Positions 32,396 through 43,888 of a stretch of DNA of 64,000 nucleotides are shown one piece after another. Below the pieces are notes generated by a model, which searched no databases, was not told the origin of the DNA, and saw only the letters and a program-made list of their open reading frames with translations. Origin of the DNA: Undaria pinnatifida (taxonomy: Eukaryota; Sar; Phaeophyceae; Laminariales; Alariaceae). The stretch covers positions 15,882,073 through 15,946,072 of the forward strand of contig JABAKD010000027.1 of assembly GCA_012845835.1 (NCBI GenBank), in the 5' to 3' direction. The translations under genes were made by a program, and so were the position numbers. The stretch's first letter is position 1. Every line of letters starts with the position of its first letter.

Positions 32396-32960
32396 TTTTA
32401 GTATACTATTATTATTATCTTTTTATAAAAAATATTTCAAGGACGTCAGCCGTGAGTTCGACGAATTTCAGGTCAATACTCATCTTTGCACGCTGCGTTT
32501 TTGCCCTCTGACAATATGGCGTAGATGCCGTTCCGATGTAAATCGAATATCCTTCCATAAAGCAGCTATTGTATGTAGTGTAATAACACCTAACAACATG
32601 AAGTCGAATGATATTATATTCGATATTATCTGTTATGTTATACCTGGTAGACTAAACCGGTAGATTCTAAGGAAGGGGAGAGAGTCGCCGACCTCACTAC
32701 TACCGACCTGTTCTAATATTTTGTCCATCTACATCTATCTGATATCCTTACTAACTGCTAGTAGTAAGGACACACAACACCCAGTAGCACACGCACGCGC
32801 GGTATCGGAGTGTCACACACAGCTTGCAAAGAAGGACGAATTTGGACAAAAAAATCCTTTCTTTTTCTTTCGTCGATCTCACTCCCCGTGGCATACAAGT
32901 ATGCTGGCTTGTAACTGATACTACCACTGTATAAAATCAACAGATCGACACACGCATATA
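32396..32960. other. Between R1 copies: core piece and a diverged R1 module A
   Basis: 32437-32505 is the 50-bp core (GACGTCAGCCGTGAGTTCGA to CTCATCTTTGCACGCTGCG). 32663-32900 is a diverged inverted module A (GAGAGTCGCCGACC, CGGAGTGTCACACACAGCTT). An ACCTGGTA word is at 32642. Confidence 0.6.
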
Positions 32961-33510
32961 TATTATAAAAAATGAAAATACACTCCAGCTGTGAGATCGA
33001 AGATTTCGTCGAAACTCATCTTTGCAAGCTGTGTGTGATACTCCGATCGCGCGTATTACGAGTTGTGTGTCCTCATTAAGGATATAGGTCTGCGACTCCC
33101 CTTACAACTACAGTGTAGCTATCAGGGTCAACAGGATGATTTTAGTCAGTCTGTGCGCGGAAACTATAAAACCCGTTTCTGAGGGGGACAAAATCTGACA
33201 GCTGTGAAGGGAAATGTAACCTTTGATCAAGTGAATCTTGTAAGTCGAATAACCGGTGAGGGGGTGGGGCGGAGTTTCGAAGGACGTGGGGGCCTGGTTT
33301 TGATCAAAAGCGAGCGGGTTTGGAGGAGGGGGGGGGGGGGGGGGGGAGGGGGCAATTTGTGCATGTAAGCTATAAATCCTTTCGAGGGGATAAATCTGAC
33401 GGTTTTGGCATCAGTATATTATTGGGGGCGAGGGGGGAGGGGGTTGGGGCGGGGGGGGGGGGGGGGGGGGCGTGAGGGGCAGCTCAATATGTGCCTGGAA
33501 ACTATACATT
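32961..33510 (+). repeat. R1 repeat, plus copy
   Basis: Modules A, B and B' in order. G runs lie at 33327-33350 and 33450-33470. Very close to the next copy at 33578-34040 (shared GTTTTGATCAAAAGCGAGCG and GGCATCAGTATATTATTGGG/GGCACCAGTATATTATTGGG), so a recent duplication. Confidence 0.85.
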
Positions 33511-33577
33511 ATTACGCATATATATTCTACTTGTAATATATAACAAAGAAAGTTAACCCCTCCTCGTCATCATTTAT

Positions 33578-34040
33578 TTATTATTATAAAAATTAAAATA
33601 CACTCGAGCTGTGAGATCGAAGATTTCGTCGAAACTCATCTTTGCAAGCTGTGTGTGATACTCCGATCGCGCGCATTATGAGTTGTGTGTCCTCATTAAG
33701 GATATAGGTCGGCGACTCCCCTTACAACTACAGTGTAGCTATCAGGGTCAACAGGATGATTTTAGTCAGTCTGTGCGCGGAAACTATAAAACCCGTTTCT
33801 GAGGGGGACAAAATCTGACAGCTGTGAAGGGAAAGGGGGGCCTGGTTTTGATCAAAAGCGAGCGGGTTTGGAGGGGGGCGGGGGGGGGGGGGGGGGGGAA
33901 GGGGCAATTTGTGCATGTAAGCTATAAATCCTTTCGAGGGGATAAATCTGACGGTTTTGGCACCAGTATATTATTGGGGGCGGGGGGGGTCGGGGGGGGG
34001 GGGGGGGGGGGAGCTCAATATGTGCCTGGAAACTTTATTA
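33578..34040 (+). repeat. R1 repeat, near-duplicate of the preceding copy
   Basis: Module A from 33585 (TAAAATACACTCGAGCTGTG), then B shortened at GAAGGGAAAGGGGGGCC, then B' with G runs at 33878-33898 and 33990-34010. It ends GCTCAATATGTGCCTGGAAA like its neighbour. Confidence 0.85.
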
Positions 34041-34327
34041 TGTGTGATATACTACAACATTTTTGTACGTACTGACTATACTATCTGTAGCATAATACTG
34101 AGTATATACCTGGTGTATACCCGCTACACACAACACATAGACTATACATGTGGCACGCGCGCTCTTTATCTACCTGGTATCATTCATCATTTATCATATT
34201 AAATAGAACCAGGGTATGATGTCGGATCTAATTATTATAAAATTTTACGAATTAGTATCTCTTCCGAATACATTAATTTCGATTGCTCCGTTTTCCATCG
34301 CGACTTCTGAATCTGGATCCTGTTGTA

Positions 34328-35065
34328 TTATAAAAATGAAATACACCCCTCTCTATTAATAGCTGTGAGATCGAAGATTAAGATTTTGTCGAAATTCATC
34401 TTTGCAAGCTGTTGTGTCACACTCCGATCGAACGACGTACGTACGTACGTGCTGTGCTCGCAACACAGACTGGGTGTGTGTCCTCATCAAGGATATCTAG
34501 GTCGGCGACCCCCCTCAGAAATACAGTGTAGCTTGTACCAGGGTCAACAGGGTGGTGATTGATGATGCTATAATCAATCTGTGCGCGGGAGCTATAAAAG
34601 CCGTTTTTGAGGGGGACAAAGTCTGACGGCTGTGGAAGGAATGTGCATCTCAGTTTATCATGTGTATAATATCATGTAAGTCGCTCGTATAACCGGTGAG
34701 GGGAGGGCAGTGGGGGGGGCGGGGCGGGGCGGGGGGGGGGGGGGGGGGGGCGGGGCGGGGGGGGGGGGGGGGGGTCCGACAGTTTTAGGTCGCACACATG
34801 TATATATAGGAGCTTACTGTTGTACGCGTGGTACTACTACAATAATACAGGTCTAGGCGATGGTGGGGGTGGCGGGGAAGGCGGGGGGGCGGGGGGGGGG
34901 GGGTAATTTGAACTTGAAGACCATAAAATAAATGGATTGGAGCTACCGCATGGATGGATGGCTCGAAAGGTGAAGAGGTTATATCAACTGTCGGGTAGTG
35001 TTTCATATTGTGACAGATTTTTATTTGATTTAGGTGGGGCGGCGGGGGAGGGGTGTGTGTGGTGG
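34328..35065 (+). repeat. R1 repeat, plus copy with the longest G tract
   Basis: Module A is interrupted by ACGTACGTACGTACGT. Module B follows, then G with few breaks from 34707 to 34774. Module C (TTTTAGGTCGCACACATG) and a D-like end (TGGAGCTACCGCATGGATGG, ATATCAACTGTCGGGTAGTG) come last. Confidence 0.8.
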
Positions 35066-35084
35066 TGGTGGGCGGTGGGGAGGG

Positions 35085-35180
35085 AGTACTCATTTGTTGC
35101 TTGCCTTAGTCATTTGATCATTGACCACGCATGTATCCCTTTGGAGACGGTATTCGTTGAACGGGGGGGGGGGGGAGGAA
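35085..35180 (+). repeat. Short repeat shared with 44995-45090
   Basis: TACTCATTTGTTGCTTGCCT then CCATTGACCACGCAT-like and GAGACGG follow a G run at both sites. Probably another piece associated with R1. Confidence 0.6.
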
Positions 35181-35439
35181 ACGTAGTTTTAGTAGGTAGT
35201 AGGTGGATGCGAGCAAAATTCTACCATGCAGATACCCAGTGTTTCAATGGTAAGCTATGAGTGAGGTGGATGGAAGGAAAATTGTATATTAAAAAATGAA
35301 AAAAAAATGAAAAGTGTGTACTTCGTATATGTAGTTCATAATACCTAGTATGTACGTTTGTGTATTATGTATGTGTATATACTACCACCAGGAATGAGAC
35401 CATTTATTTATTTATTTGTTTGGTCATCTCATTTTTATT

Positions 35440-35680
35440 TTCCAGCTCTAATGGCAGCAAGTCTCTCCTCGTAGTAAATCGTACTAAGAGGTTCTTACCC
35501 TCACTCAGAGACGTTCTGAACAACAACACCCAGGACATGGTTACAGGAGCAGTGTCTTCCCTTCTCCCTCCAGATACTTGCCTTCATATATTTTTATAGC
35601 GCATAGGGTTCAGCATTCCCGTTTTTCAGCTTTTTTATGCTCGTCGATTTTTGCATGGATTCGTTCCAATCTCACAAGGT
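35440..35680 (-). repeat. S-family body, copy
   Basis: TTTTCCAGCTCTAATGGCAG, GTCTTCCCTTCTCCCTCCAG and TTTTTATAGCGCATAGGGTT, then CAGCATTCCCG and TGCTCGTCGATTTT as in 47090-47330. No tRNA head is visible. Confidence 0.6.
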
Positions 35681-35683
35681 ACT

Positions 35684-35912
35684 ATCTCGAGGGATTATCA
35701 CAAGGGACTATCACAATGTATTATCACAAGGGATTATCACAAGGGACTATCGCAAGGGATTATGGCAAGGGATTACCACAAGGGATCATGACAAGGGACT
35801 ATCACAAGGGAGGGGTTATCACAAGGGATTGTCACAAGGGACTATCATTAGGGATTATCACAAGGGATTATCACAAGGGATTATCACAAGGGACTCTCAC
35901 AAGGGACTCGAT
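35684..35912. repeat. 13-bp tandem repeat ACAAGGGATTATC
   Basis: About 17 units of ACAAGGGAYTATC with variation (TGGCAAGGG, ACCACAAGGG), a minisatellite directly after the S copy. Frames here only translate the array (RDYHKGLSQ). Confidence 0.85.
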
Positions 35913-35955
35913 ACCAGGTATAATAGCTGATACATATGTGTGCACCTATTGATAG

Positions 35956-36258
35956 TTTTCTTATTTTGTTTTTGTTTTTTGTTTTTGTTTTTGTTTTTGT
36001 TTATTTCGTATTTCTCTCTTCCAATGTATTTCTGTTGCTGACGTATGTATGTTGCATTTGTGTTGTGCCTGTCGTACCCAGTACTAGGGCATGACATTGC
36101 GTTGTCGAATGCATTACGATGCATTATCTCTGTGTCGTAGCTTGTGACCACAGAGCTGATCTTTCTAGGGTGAAGAATCAGTACGGACACTGGGTGTGCT
36201 GGATGTCGACGAGTAGAAGAACGGTTTAATGTGAAGAACACACACACACACACACACA
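35956..36258 (-). mobile_element. R3 retroposon with 13-bp target duplication
   Basis: Flanked by CACCTATTGATAG at 35943-35955 and 36259-36271, a 13-bp direct repeat. Read on the minus strand it starts with (TG)n then TTCTTCACATTAAACCGTTC. It passes CATCCAGCACACCCAGTGTC and ends in a (CAAAAA)n-type tail. A-rich tail plus long target duplication is the mark of LINE-driven retroposition, so R3 behaves as a SINE-like element. It is inverted against 36806-37093 and almost identical to it. Confidence 0.75.
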
Positions 36259-36271
36259 CACCTATTGATAG

Positions 36272-36805
36272 GCCGAAAGCGCGAGAGAGAGCGTAGTGAA
36301 AAGTATCACACACAGGTAGTAGTGACTATCATCGTGATATGTATATATATTATTATGCATCATCGTCATCATCATCATCTATCTGATGATGATGGTGATG
36401 CTGGTGATGATGCTGGTGATGATGCTGGTTAGGCCAGAAAACGTGGGACGGACGACGCGCCTCGGAACTGATGACTGATGACGTGTGATACTTAGTATTG
36501 TTACTGTAAAACCAAAAAGCGAGAGAGAAGAGAAAGCGTCGATCTAAAAGAAACAGAACATACCGAGTGGAATACCAGGTATGTATATAATAAGTATAAA
36601 GGTGACAGGCATGGGAGCGAGGAGGAGAGGGAAAATACAGATGGGGCGTATTTTTAGAAGTAGTACTCGTATGATGGTATTAATAGAAGAGTTTTTAAGA
36701 ATGTTGTTGCAGCATGAAACAAGACGAAAGGAAGGAAATACAGGCATGATAAATTCCCTGTTGCATAATATTGTACTCAATATTTTTTGCTGAGTGAGCA
36801 CGTAC
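36272..36805. other. Spacer between inverted R3 copies; no gene
   Basis: (GATGAT)n with GCTGGTGATGATGCTGG words at 36350-36430. An ACCAGGTA word at 36571. No gene. Confidence 0.5.
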
Positions 36806-37093
36806 GTGTGTGTGTGTGTGTTCTTCACATTAAACCGTTCTTCTACTCGTCGACATCCAGCACACCCAGTGTCCGTACTGATTCTTCACCCTAGAAAGAT
36901 CAGCTCTGTGGTCACAAGCCACGACACAGAGATAATGCATCGTAATGCATTCGACAACGCAATGTCATGCCCTAGTACTGGGTACGACAGGCACAACATA
37001 CATACGTCAGCAACAGAAATACATTGGAAGAGAGAAATACGAAATAAACAAAAACAAAAACAAAAACAAAAACAAAAAACAAAAAACAAAATC
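36806..37093 (+). mobile_element. R3 retroposon, inverted partner copy
   Basis: (GT)n, TTCTTCACATTAAACCGTTC, CGTCGACATCCAGCACACCC, CAGCTCTGTGGTCACAAGCC, ending CAAAAACAAAAACAAAAAAC. It differs from the left copy mainly by lacking an 8-bp ATTTGTGT-type insertion, plus a few substitutions. No target duplication could be read because the tail merges with A-rich sequence. Confidence 0.7.
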
Positions 37094-38032
37094 AGAAAAC
37101 AAATAAAAACAAATATAAAAATAAAACAAAAAATGAAACAAACAAAATGAAGGGGAAATCGAAGAAACAACCCAACCGCAAAGGAGAGCCAAAGCTCGGA
37201 AAAGAAACATAATAAAATGAAATAAAATAAAGTAAAGTAAAACCAAAATAAGATAATCCGAACACGAGCCAAAAACCTGGACACGCAAGGAGGGAACAAA
37301 GGGGAAAAAAATACCCCAGAGAAAGACGAAAAGTGCTATGTACCTACTAGTCGGCCTGGTACCTTGCTACCCTGTCTGCCATCTCCTTCCTGCCTTCGTC
37401 CACCGCGGTCTCCCTTCTATTCCTCCTGTTGCCCCCCCTGCCCCCATTCCCTTGGACGGCTTTCCTTCTACTCCTCCTGTTTCCCCCCCTCCCCCCTTTG
37501 TGTTCTTCTCATTAAACCAAAATACCTTGTAAAAGAGAGAAACAACGAAAGAAACCAAGACAAAATAAATAAATAAATAAATAAAAAGGGGAGCCAAAGC
37601 ACGGGAGATAGAAACATACCCCGAGCATGAGCCAAAATGGACATGCAAGGGGGAAAGAAAGGGAAAAAATACCCCGGAAAAAAGAAACAAGTAAAAGAAG
37701 GAAGACTGGGAGGGCCAAATAAAACAGGCTCGTCACCTACCCACCATGCAAGACTCCCTTCATAAGGATAAGAAGGGGAAAGAAAAACGTACGTGGATAT
37801 GGTCCCGGAAAGAGAATTTAATGTATGTAGTATATGTCTGCGTGCGATTTTGAATCTATGAATGAAGGGTGTGAGCATTTATCATAAACATTATACAAGA
37901 ATTGTTTTATATAATCAGTCGTATATATCACACACAGGTATTCATTCTGGCTAATGAACTTCCCCGCGAGGTATCATAGCAAACGACGGAATTTAGTACG
38001 ATCTTGTTACTATAATAATGTGTTGTATACCA
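37094..38032. repeat. A-rich stretch with a duplicated segment; no gene
   Basis: GAGCCAAAGCNCGG, GAAACATA, CGAGC(A)TGAGCCAAAA, GGACAYGCAAGG and AAATACCCC occur in order at about 37188-37325 and again at 37588-37690, with a CTTCTACTCCTCCTGTT-type dimer between. No coding potential is evident. Confidence 0.5.
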
Positions 38033-39320
38033 CACCTAACATCAAATCTGCCAGAATAGCAAACAATACCAGGCAGGTGATATAAAGTGATGCACTCCTT
38101 CAACAACTGTCAGATTTGTCCCCTTGAAGGATTTGTAGTTTCCGCGCACATATTGAGTTGTCCCGTCCGCCCTTCCCCCCCCATCCCCGCCCCCCCCCCC
38201 ATCCCCCCCCCCCCCCCCCCCGATCCCTCTTGTTCAAACGTGTTCAAACGCCCCACCTAAAATCAAAATATGCCAGACAGAGTACAAAACACTACCAGGC
38301 AGCTGATATCACTTCATTGACTCTCTAGCCATCCATGCCGTAGCTCCAATGTATTTGCCCCCCCCAACCCCCCCCTTCCTCTCTCTTTTCCCCCGCTCCC
38401 TCTTGTTCAAACGTCCTAAAATCGAAATCTGCCAGAGCAATAAACACTACCACGCAGTTGATATCACCTCTTATATTTCTAGCCATCCATGCCGTAGCTC
38501 CAATTCATTTCCGCCCCCCCTCCCCCCCCTTTTTTCCCCCGCTTCCTCTTGTTCAAACGCCCCACCTGAAAACGAAATCTGCCAGAGTAATAAGCACTAC
38601 CAGACAGTTGATATCACCTCATCACCTTTCAAGCCATCCATGCTGGAGCTCCAATTCGCCCCCCCCCCCCGCCCCCAACGCCCCCTCCTCCCCCACCACC
38701 CGTACCATCGCCTAGACCTAACACCATGCGTATAGCAAACCCCTACATCTATGCGACATAAAACTGTTGGAAACCCCCCCCCCCCCCCCCGCCGCCGCCG
38801 CTTCGAACACTCCGCCCTCTCCTCACCGGTTGTACGACTTACAGGATATACATAACAAACTGATGCATTCCTTCCACAACCGTCAGATTTGCCCCCTTAA
38901 AGGATTTATAGTTTCCGCGCACAGATTGAGTTGCCCCGCCCATTTTCCCCCCCGCTCGCCCCCCCGCTCCCTCTTGTTCAAACCCATGCCCCCACGCCCT
39001 TAAAAACTCCGCCCTCCCCTCACCGGTTATACGACTTACAGGATACACTTGATAAACTGATGCATTTTCTTCCACAGCTGTCAGATTTTGCCCCCCCCTC
39101 AAAAACGGGCTTTAGAGTTTCCGCGCACAGACTGACTAACATCACCCTGTTGACCGTGGTGCAAGCTACACTGTAGTTCCAAGGGGAGTCGCAGACCTGT
39201 ATCCTTAATGAGGACACACACCCAGTAACACGCGCGATCGGAGTATCACACACAGCTTGCAAAGATGAGTTTCGACAAAACCTTCGATCTCACAGCTGGA
39301 GTGTATTTTCATTTTTATTA
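38033..39320 (-). repeat. R1 repeat, long copy
   Basis: Same order as 31056-32395 read backwards: D-like units with TAGCCATCCATGCCGTAGCT (three), module C (CCATCGCCTAGACCTAACAC), B' (GATTTATAGTTTCCGCGCAC), B (GGGCTTTAGAGTTTCCGCGC) and A ending CTGGAGTGTATTTTCATTTT. C runs of 8-18 at each join. Confidence 0.85.
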
Positions 39321-39327
39321 TATGTAC

Positions 39328-39515
39328 CACCCAGTTGACCCTGGTACAAGCTACACTGTAGTTCAAAGGGAAGTCGCCGATCTATATCCTTAATGAGGAC
39401 GCACACAGTAATACGCGCGATCGGAGTATCACACACAGCTTGCAACCAAAAGATGAGTTTCGACGAAATCTTCGATCTCACAGCGAGCTCTGAATGAAGA
39501 CTTGAGTGTATTATA
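39328..39515 (-). repeat. R1 module A, second tandem copy
   Basis: CAAGCTACACTGTAGTTCAA, GAAGTCGCCGATCTATATCC and CGATCGGAGTATCACACACA, ending TTGAGTGTATTATAGT with a small insertion before the end. Confidence 0.75.
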
Positions 39516-40937
39516 GTATATGCCAAAGAGCAAAAGACAAATAGTGGTACGAGTAGTGCAACAGTGTTTTAGTAGCGTATGCAGTAGTGTTATAGTCGTC
39601 GTAGCAGTGATTACTTTGCGTAGCATTATTAGTTAAGCGTAATCTTCTTTCTGGTATGACACCACTGTCTGTCTTTCGTCGCTTTTATTGCCGACGAGCG
39701 GCTAATCAGCTGACTTTCCGTCGACGGCTGATGATGATGGTGATGATGATGGTGATGATGATATTGATGATGAAGATGATGATCACGATGAAGATGCCCT
39801 ATTTCCTACTTCTCTTGGAAAATGCATTCACCCACCAGCACTGTTCGTTATATATAGCACTACCCACTGAGCTACTCAGTCACGTGGCTACTAGTTGCTC
39901 TGTGCGTAGTGCTACACAACCAACAAAATTGATGTTTTCGAGTTCGTGGATAGAATTTCACCGACTTCGTTTTCAACAGAGATATATGATCCCTTCGCGA
40001 CGTGATCAAGTCGTATATCTAGTTCATACCGGGTCTAGTTCATAGAGATATATAACCAACAACCATCACTGTCCAGGAGGCAGCGCATACTGTTGTCTCT
40101 AACTCTGCCACCATCATCACGCACATGAAAAAATAAACTTCGATGATATGTTGAATCATGCAAGAACAACTTTGACTTGAATTACTTTGCGCACATACAC
40201 CACAAACACACGCAATACATGTAGTACTATAAACACACGCATGATACGCACAGACCACTTGACGCCTCCACAAACAAGCGCAAGCAAAGGACCGAGGATT
40301 TGGTGCAAGGCGTAAGAGTATTGGGCGGAGACACAGAATGTTCCCTGCAGGTCAAAAGGAGACAACAAAATGAAACGACGTCGTACGCAAGATGGCAGGA
40401 GAGGGAAGACGCAAGAAAACCGCTATCTAGAGTCGTGGTGCCCCGTACGATGATGACAGTCTGCGAAAACCCTTGAAGATGGGCGCCAAGCATTTCCAAC
40501 GCGCGTCGGCGGCAAGTGTGCGGAGTCATTTCTAAGAGGGCCTCAACCAAACCTCGAAGGGCGTTATTCGAGAAGGCGACCACTCGGCTTCTACAAACGG
40601 CTATCGATACCTTATCCGGATGGATGTCAAAGGGCAGGTGGCTGTTATCTCGCAGTACATAAAGGACGAGGAAGCTAGATGTATAATATAATATGCTGCC
40701 GGACGATGACCTCTTCCGAGAGCGATAGGTAAGGTGGTTGCATAACCTGATTGACACCCAGTAGCCGCGGTTATCGTGGGCGAACTCAAGGCACAACCCC
40801 CCCCCCCCGTTTACGGGGGGCTGGATGGCGTCCCCCCATCAACCATCAAGGTACGACACGAGGTAGGTAAAGCTATCCGTGCGAGGGCGAATCGAAAGGT
40901 GTGTTTTGGCCTGATCGCCGCCTGACTGACCTCCTTA
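39516..40937. other. No supported gene
   Basis: (GATGAT)n at 39728-39800. A minus-strand frame 40796-40227 (189 codons, MCLEFAHDNRGYWVSIRLCN) has fairly normal composition but no motif I recognise and is overlapped by other frames. It could be a decayed exon. Confidence 0.3.
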
Positions 40938-41015
40938 AGGTCTGATCTTAAGGTCCTGGCTGGTCTGATCTTAAGGTCTGATCTTAAGGTCTGATCTTAA
41001 GGTCCTGGCTGCTGA
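40938..41015. repeat. Tandem GGTCTGATCTTAA repeat
   Basis: GGTCTGATCTTAA repeats four times, twice interrupted by GGTCCTGGCT. Confidence 0.8.
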
Positions 41016-41527
41016 AGAAAAGTGCTACGAGATCACCGGACACCGCTGCGAGGAGGCGAGGCGTCGAGTGTCCCAACAATGAAAGGATGCAACAATGATG
41101 AAGGTGAGGGATCGAGTGCCTCAACAACGGAAACATGCAACGACTTGTGTTATTTGTATGTTATATTTTTTGTATGTTATATTGGTATGTTATATTAGTA
41201 TAATGGCGCTTTTTGGCCGAAACGTTCTTCTGATGGGACGAGCTTCCCAACTAGCGGACTGCCCAGTTCCATTGGAATGTCGGTAATCCAGAATTTATAT
41301 TCTACAAGGCATTTTTCTTTCGGGAATGTTGTGAGTGGTCAGCGTTGCAAGTCATACTGCAAATACTGCGCATGATACATTGATTTTCGGATGGCAAGCA
41401 CAGCAGTAATATTATCGCTTCGTACTCGTTGTATAACTAATAGTACCCATTAATAGTACAGTAGTACGTAAGCCATGGCATTGCCGTTCGCCGGGGGTCG
41501 TCATTTTCTCTTTTTCATCAGATGTAG
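41016..41527. other. No gene seen
   Basis: Short frames only. TATGTTATATTNGTATGTTATATT words at 41156-41195. Confidence 0.4.
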
Positions 41528-41848
41528 ATGTTAGTGTTAGTGTTAGTGTTAGTGTTAGTGTTAGTGTTAGTGTTAGTGTTAGTGTTAGTGTTAGTGTTAG
41601 TGTTAGTGTTAGTGTTAGTGTTAGTGTTAGTGTTAGTGTTAGTGTTAGTGTTAGTGTTAGTGTTAGTGTTAGTGTTAGTGTTGGTGTTGGTGTTAGTGTT
41701 AGTGTTAGCGTTAGTGTTAGTGTTAGTGTTAGTGTTAGTGTTGGTGTTAGTGTTAGTGTTAGTGTTGGTGTTAGTGTTAGTGTTAGTGTTAGTGTTAGTG
41801 TTAGTGTTAGTGTTAGTGTTAGTGTTAGTGTTAGTGTTAGTGTTGGTG
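41528..41848. repeat. Hexamer array (TTAGTG)n, about 53 copies
   Basis: Nearly pure GTTAGT steps with a few TTGGTG and one TTAGCG variant. One base differs from the TTAGGG telomere unit. Long frames here (LTLTLT, TNTNTN, VLVLVL) are translations of the array. Confidence 0.9.
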
Positions 41849-42064
41849 TGGAGACACACCGAGGTGGGTTATGTGCGTAACCGCACGCTCGAGGGTCCAC
41901 GATGAGGAAACACCTCAGAGTCGGCCTCGAGGAGCCAGGATGATCTTAAAGGATTATAGTGATAAGGAGGCGGTACAATCTAGGGAATAGGGACTGGTAT
42001 CCACAGAAATAATGTCAGGATTTGGGTTGGGTATTGGGTATAGAGTGCCGGGACGTAGCACACC

Positions 42065-42775
42065 GGGTTTTGACTGACCAAACAGACATTGCTTGCACCA
42101 AGCGCGAAACGAATTGAGACAGCCGGGAGGTCGCGTGGAAGGTGAGCTTCATCCTGCAAAGAACCGAGAGGGGGAGAAGGGGGGGAGGGGGGTAAAAATG
42201 GCTGGAAAGAAGTCGATGGGCAGAAGGACGACGAGGGCGCTCAGCCGTTGTGGGGAATACTGCATGCCGACGACGTGGGTATCATATCGCGTCACCAGGA
42301 AGGAGGGCTGCAGAGGATGACCATGACTGCGTGCGCGGCGTTCGGGCGTATGGTGTTGGAGACCAAGACGAGACCAAGACGGAGATCTGTCAATGCAAAC
42401 GAAGGCGCGGTAAAATTGGGGCTGGCCGTCACTGCAGGCGGCCAGGCATCCAGATAAACGACCGAGTTGGCAGGGCTATCAGCGCACACAACCATGTCAG
42501 TGGCCAGACCGTGCGGCGTCTGCAGTGGGCCTGATCATATAAAATTCCGGCGGTATTAGGATACAAGTGTATGACCACGCGCGCGGGTGGATGTTTGCGG
42601 TGGTAGTCGCATGGAAGTGCATGGCCGCCCCGGCATAAGCGCTCGCCGTTGAAACTGTGGGTCCTTAAAGCCGAGGTCGTCGAGGTTTTGATGTATGGGC
42701 TCGGTACGTGGAGCCCGAGTAAAGATCACCACGGCAAGCTATGCCAGGTCCACCGCTTCGCCTTGGTTGGATGCT
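42065..42775 (+). mobile_element. LINE fragment, 5' part
   Basis: Carries the RT catalytic region as LWGILHADDVGIIS (H-A-D-D instead of Y-A-D-D, near 42260-42285). Then come QRMTMTACAAFGR-like and, after several breaks, LKAEVVEVLMYGLGTWSPSK near 42665-42725. Same family as 14940-16600 but more decayed (frames shift at least three times). The reading resumes at 43889. Confidence 0.65.
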
Positions 42776-43888
42776 AAGGACACCAAAAAGGACATTAATA
42801 AGGACACTAGTCAATAAGGACACTATTACTAGATAACAAGGACACACGCTACGCCAGAGGTGCACCAAACATTGTCCCCTAAAGGTTCTTGACTTGAAGA
42901 ACTATACGTGGTATACCTCACACTTATATACCGTTGCTTTGAGCAAAGTGAAAAAGTGCAACCTACCTGATGAAGAAAAAACGTGGCCCCTAGGCATGCA
43001 AAACAATCGTTACGCAAAACAACAGAAAGATAAATCCCGACTGGTCGATTTGGGGTCAAGGAGTCCCCTCATTCGCATTTTTTGTTGGCCAAAGAGGTGG
43101 CATACCTTCTAAGGCCTCTATCATAGCACAAGTCGAAGGCTGCTCCAAAGCTGCTCCAAACGGAAGAGCGACGACCCACCACCACAGACCTGACCGGCGG
43201 CGGGGGACTCGCGTATTCCTGGAAGGATCTCTGTTTCAAGCGGCTCAGATGCATTCGCGCGAGTGTACTCTGACCCATTTTCTGGGCAGCCTTAGGTTTT
43301 CTTTTTAATTTGATCTGTTTTGCTAGATACACTCCGCGCCGTAGAATTGTTTATAATTTGAGTAATGTAATATTGCGCCAAAAATAAAATACCTTTTAAG
43401 CCCATTTTTTTTAATGGGGGGAACAGAGCCACTCCCGCGGTAAAGACGAGCGGGGCGACATAATATTCCCATGTAGTAGTCCTATAGTTCCGTAGCCTTA
43501 GCCGACGCTCACTCTTACGCCTTTACGCCCGACGCGCTTGGACGCATGCCACAATAGAAGGTATATGTAAATATATAATATCCTTTATTTGGCCGAGAGG
43601 CGTTTTGTGAATGGCCGGGGTTCTTAACCTGGTCAAAATGGTCACATTCACTCACCAAAATAGTCACAATCACTCACATTCAGTTCGTTCATCAAACTTG
43701 TGTGGCATTTTTTTCGGTTGTATATCTAGCTAGACCAAGAGATGGATTGTTCATCACAAAATAGCTTTTGTTTTTCGTCTTGATGATTAGTAATCACTTT
43801 CTGGACGAGGCACAAATAGACTATATTATACTACACTGTACTGTACTATAGTTTGTTATCAAATCAGGGCCCCCAAAAAGCCATCGGT
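42776..43888. other. 1.1-kb insert inside the LINE; unrecognised
   Basis: The LINE homology stops at about 42775 (in the W-S-P-N-K to C-L-G-W stretch) and resumes at about 43889. Near its left end the insert has AAGGACAC words four or five times (42777-42845). A minus-strand frame 43332-43069 (MYLAKQIKLKRKPKAAQKMG) is basic and unrecognised. CACTCACATTCA and ATGGTCACA words lie near 43635-43680. No terminal repeats could be read with confidence. Confidence 0.4.

Noticed and set aside
35684-35912. CRISPR-like array
   Set aside because: 13-bp units without unique spacers; a minisatellite in a eukaryote.
41412-41905. Long frames of LTLTLT, TNTNTN and VLVLVL
   Set aside because: They are translations of the TTAGTG hexamer array.
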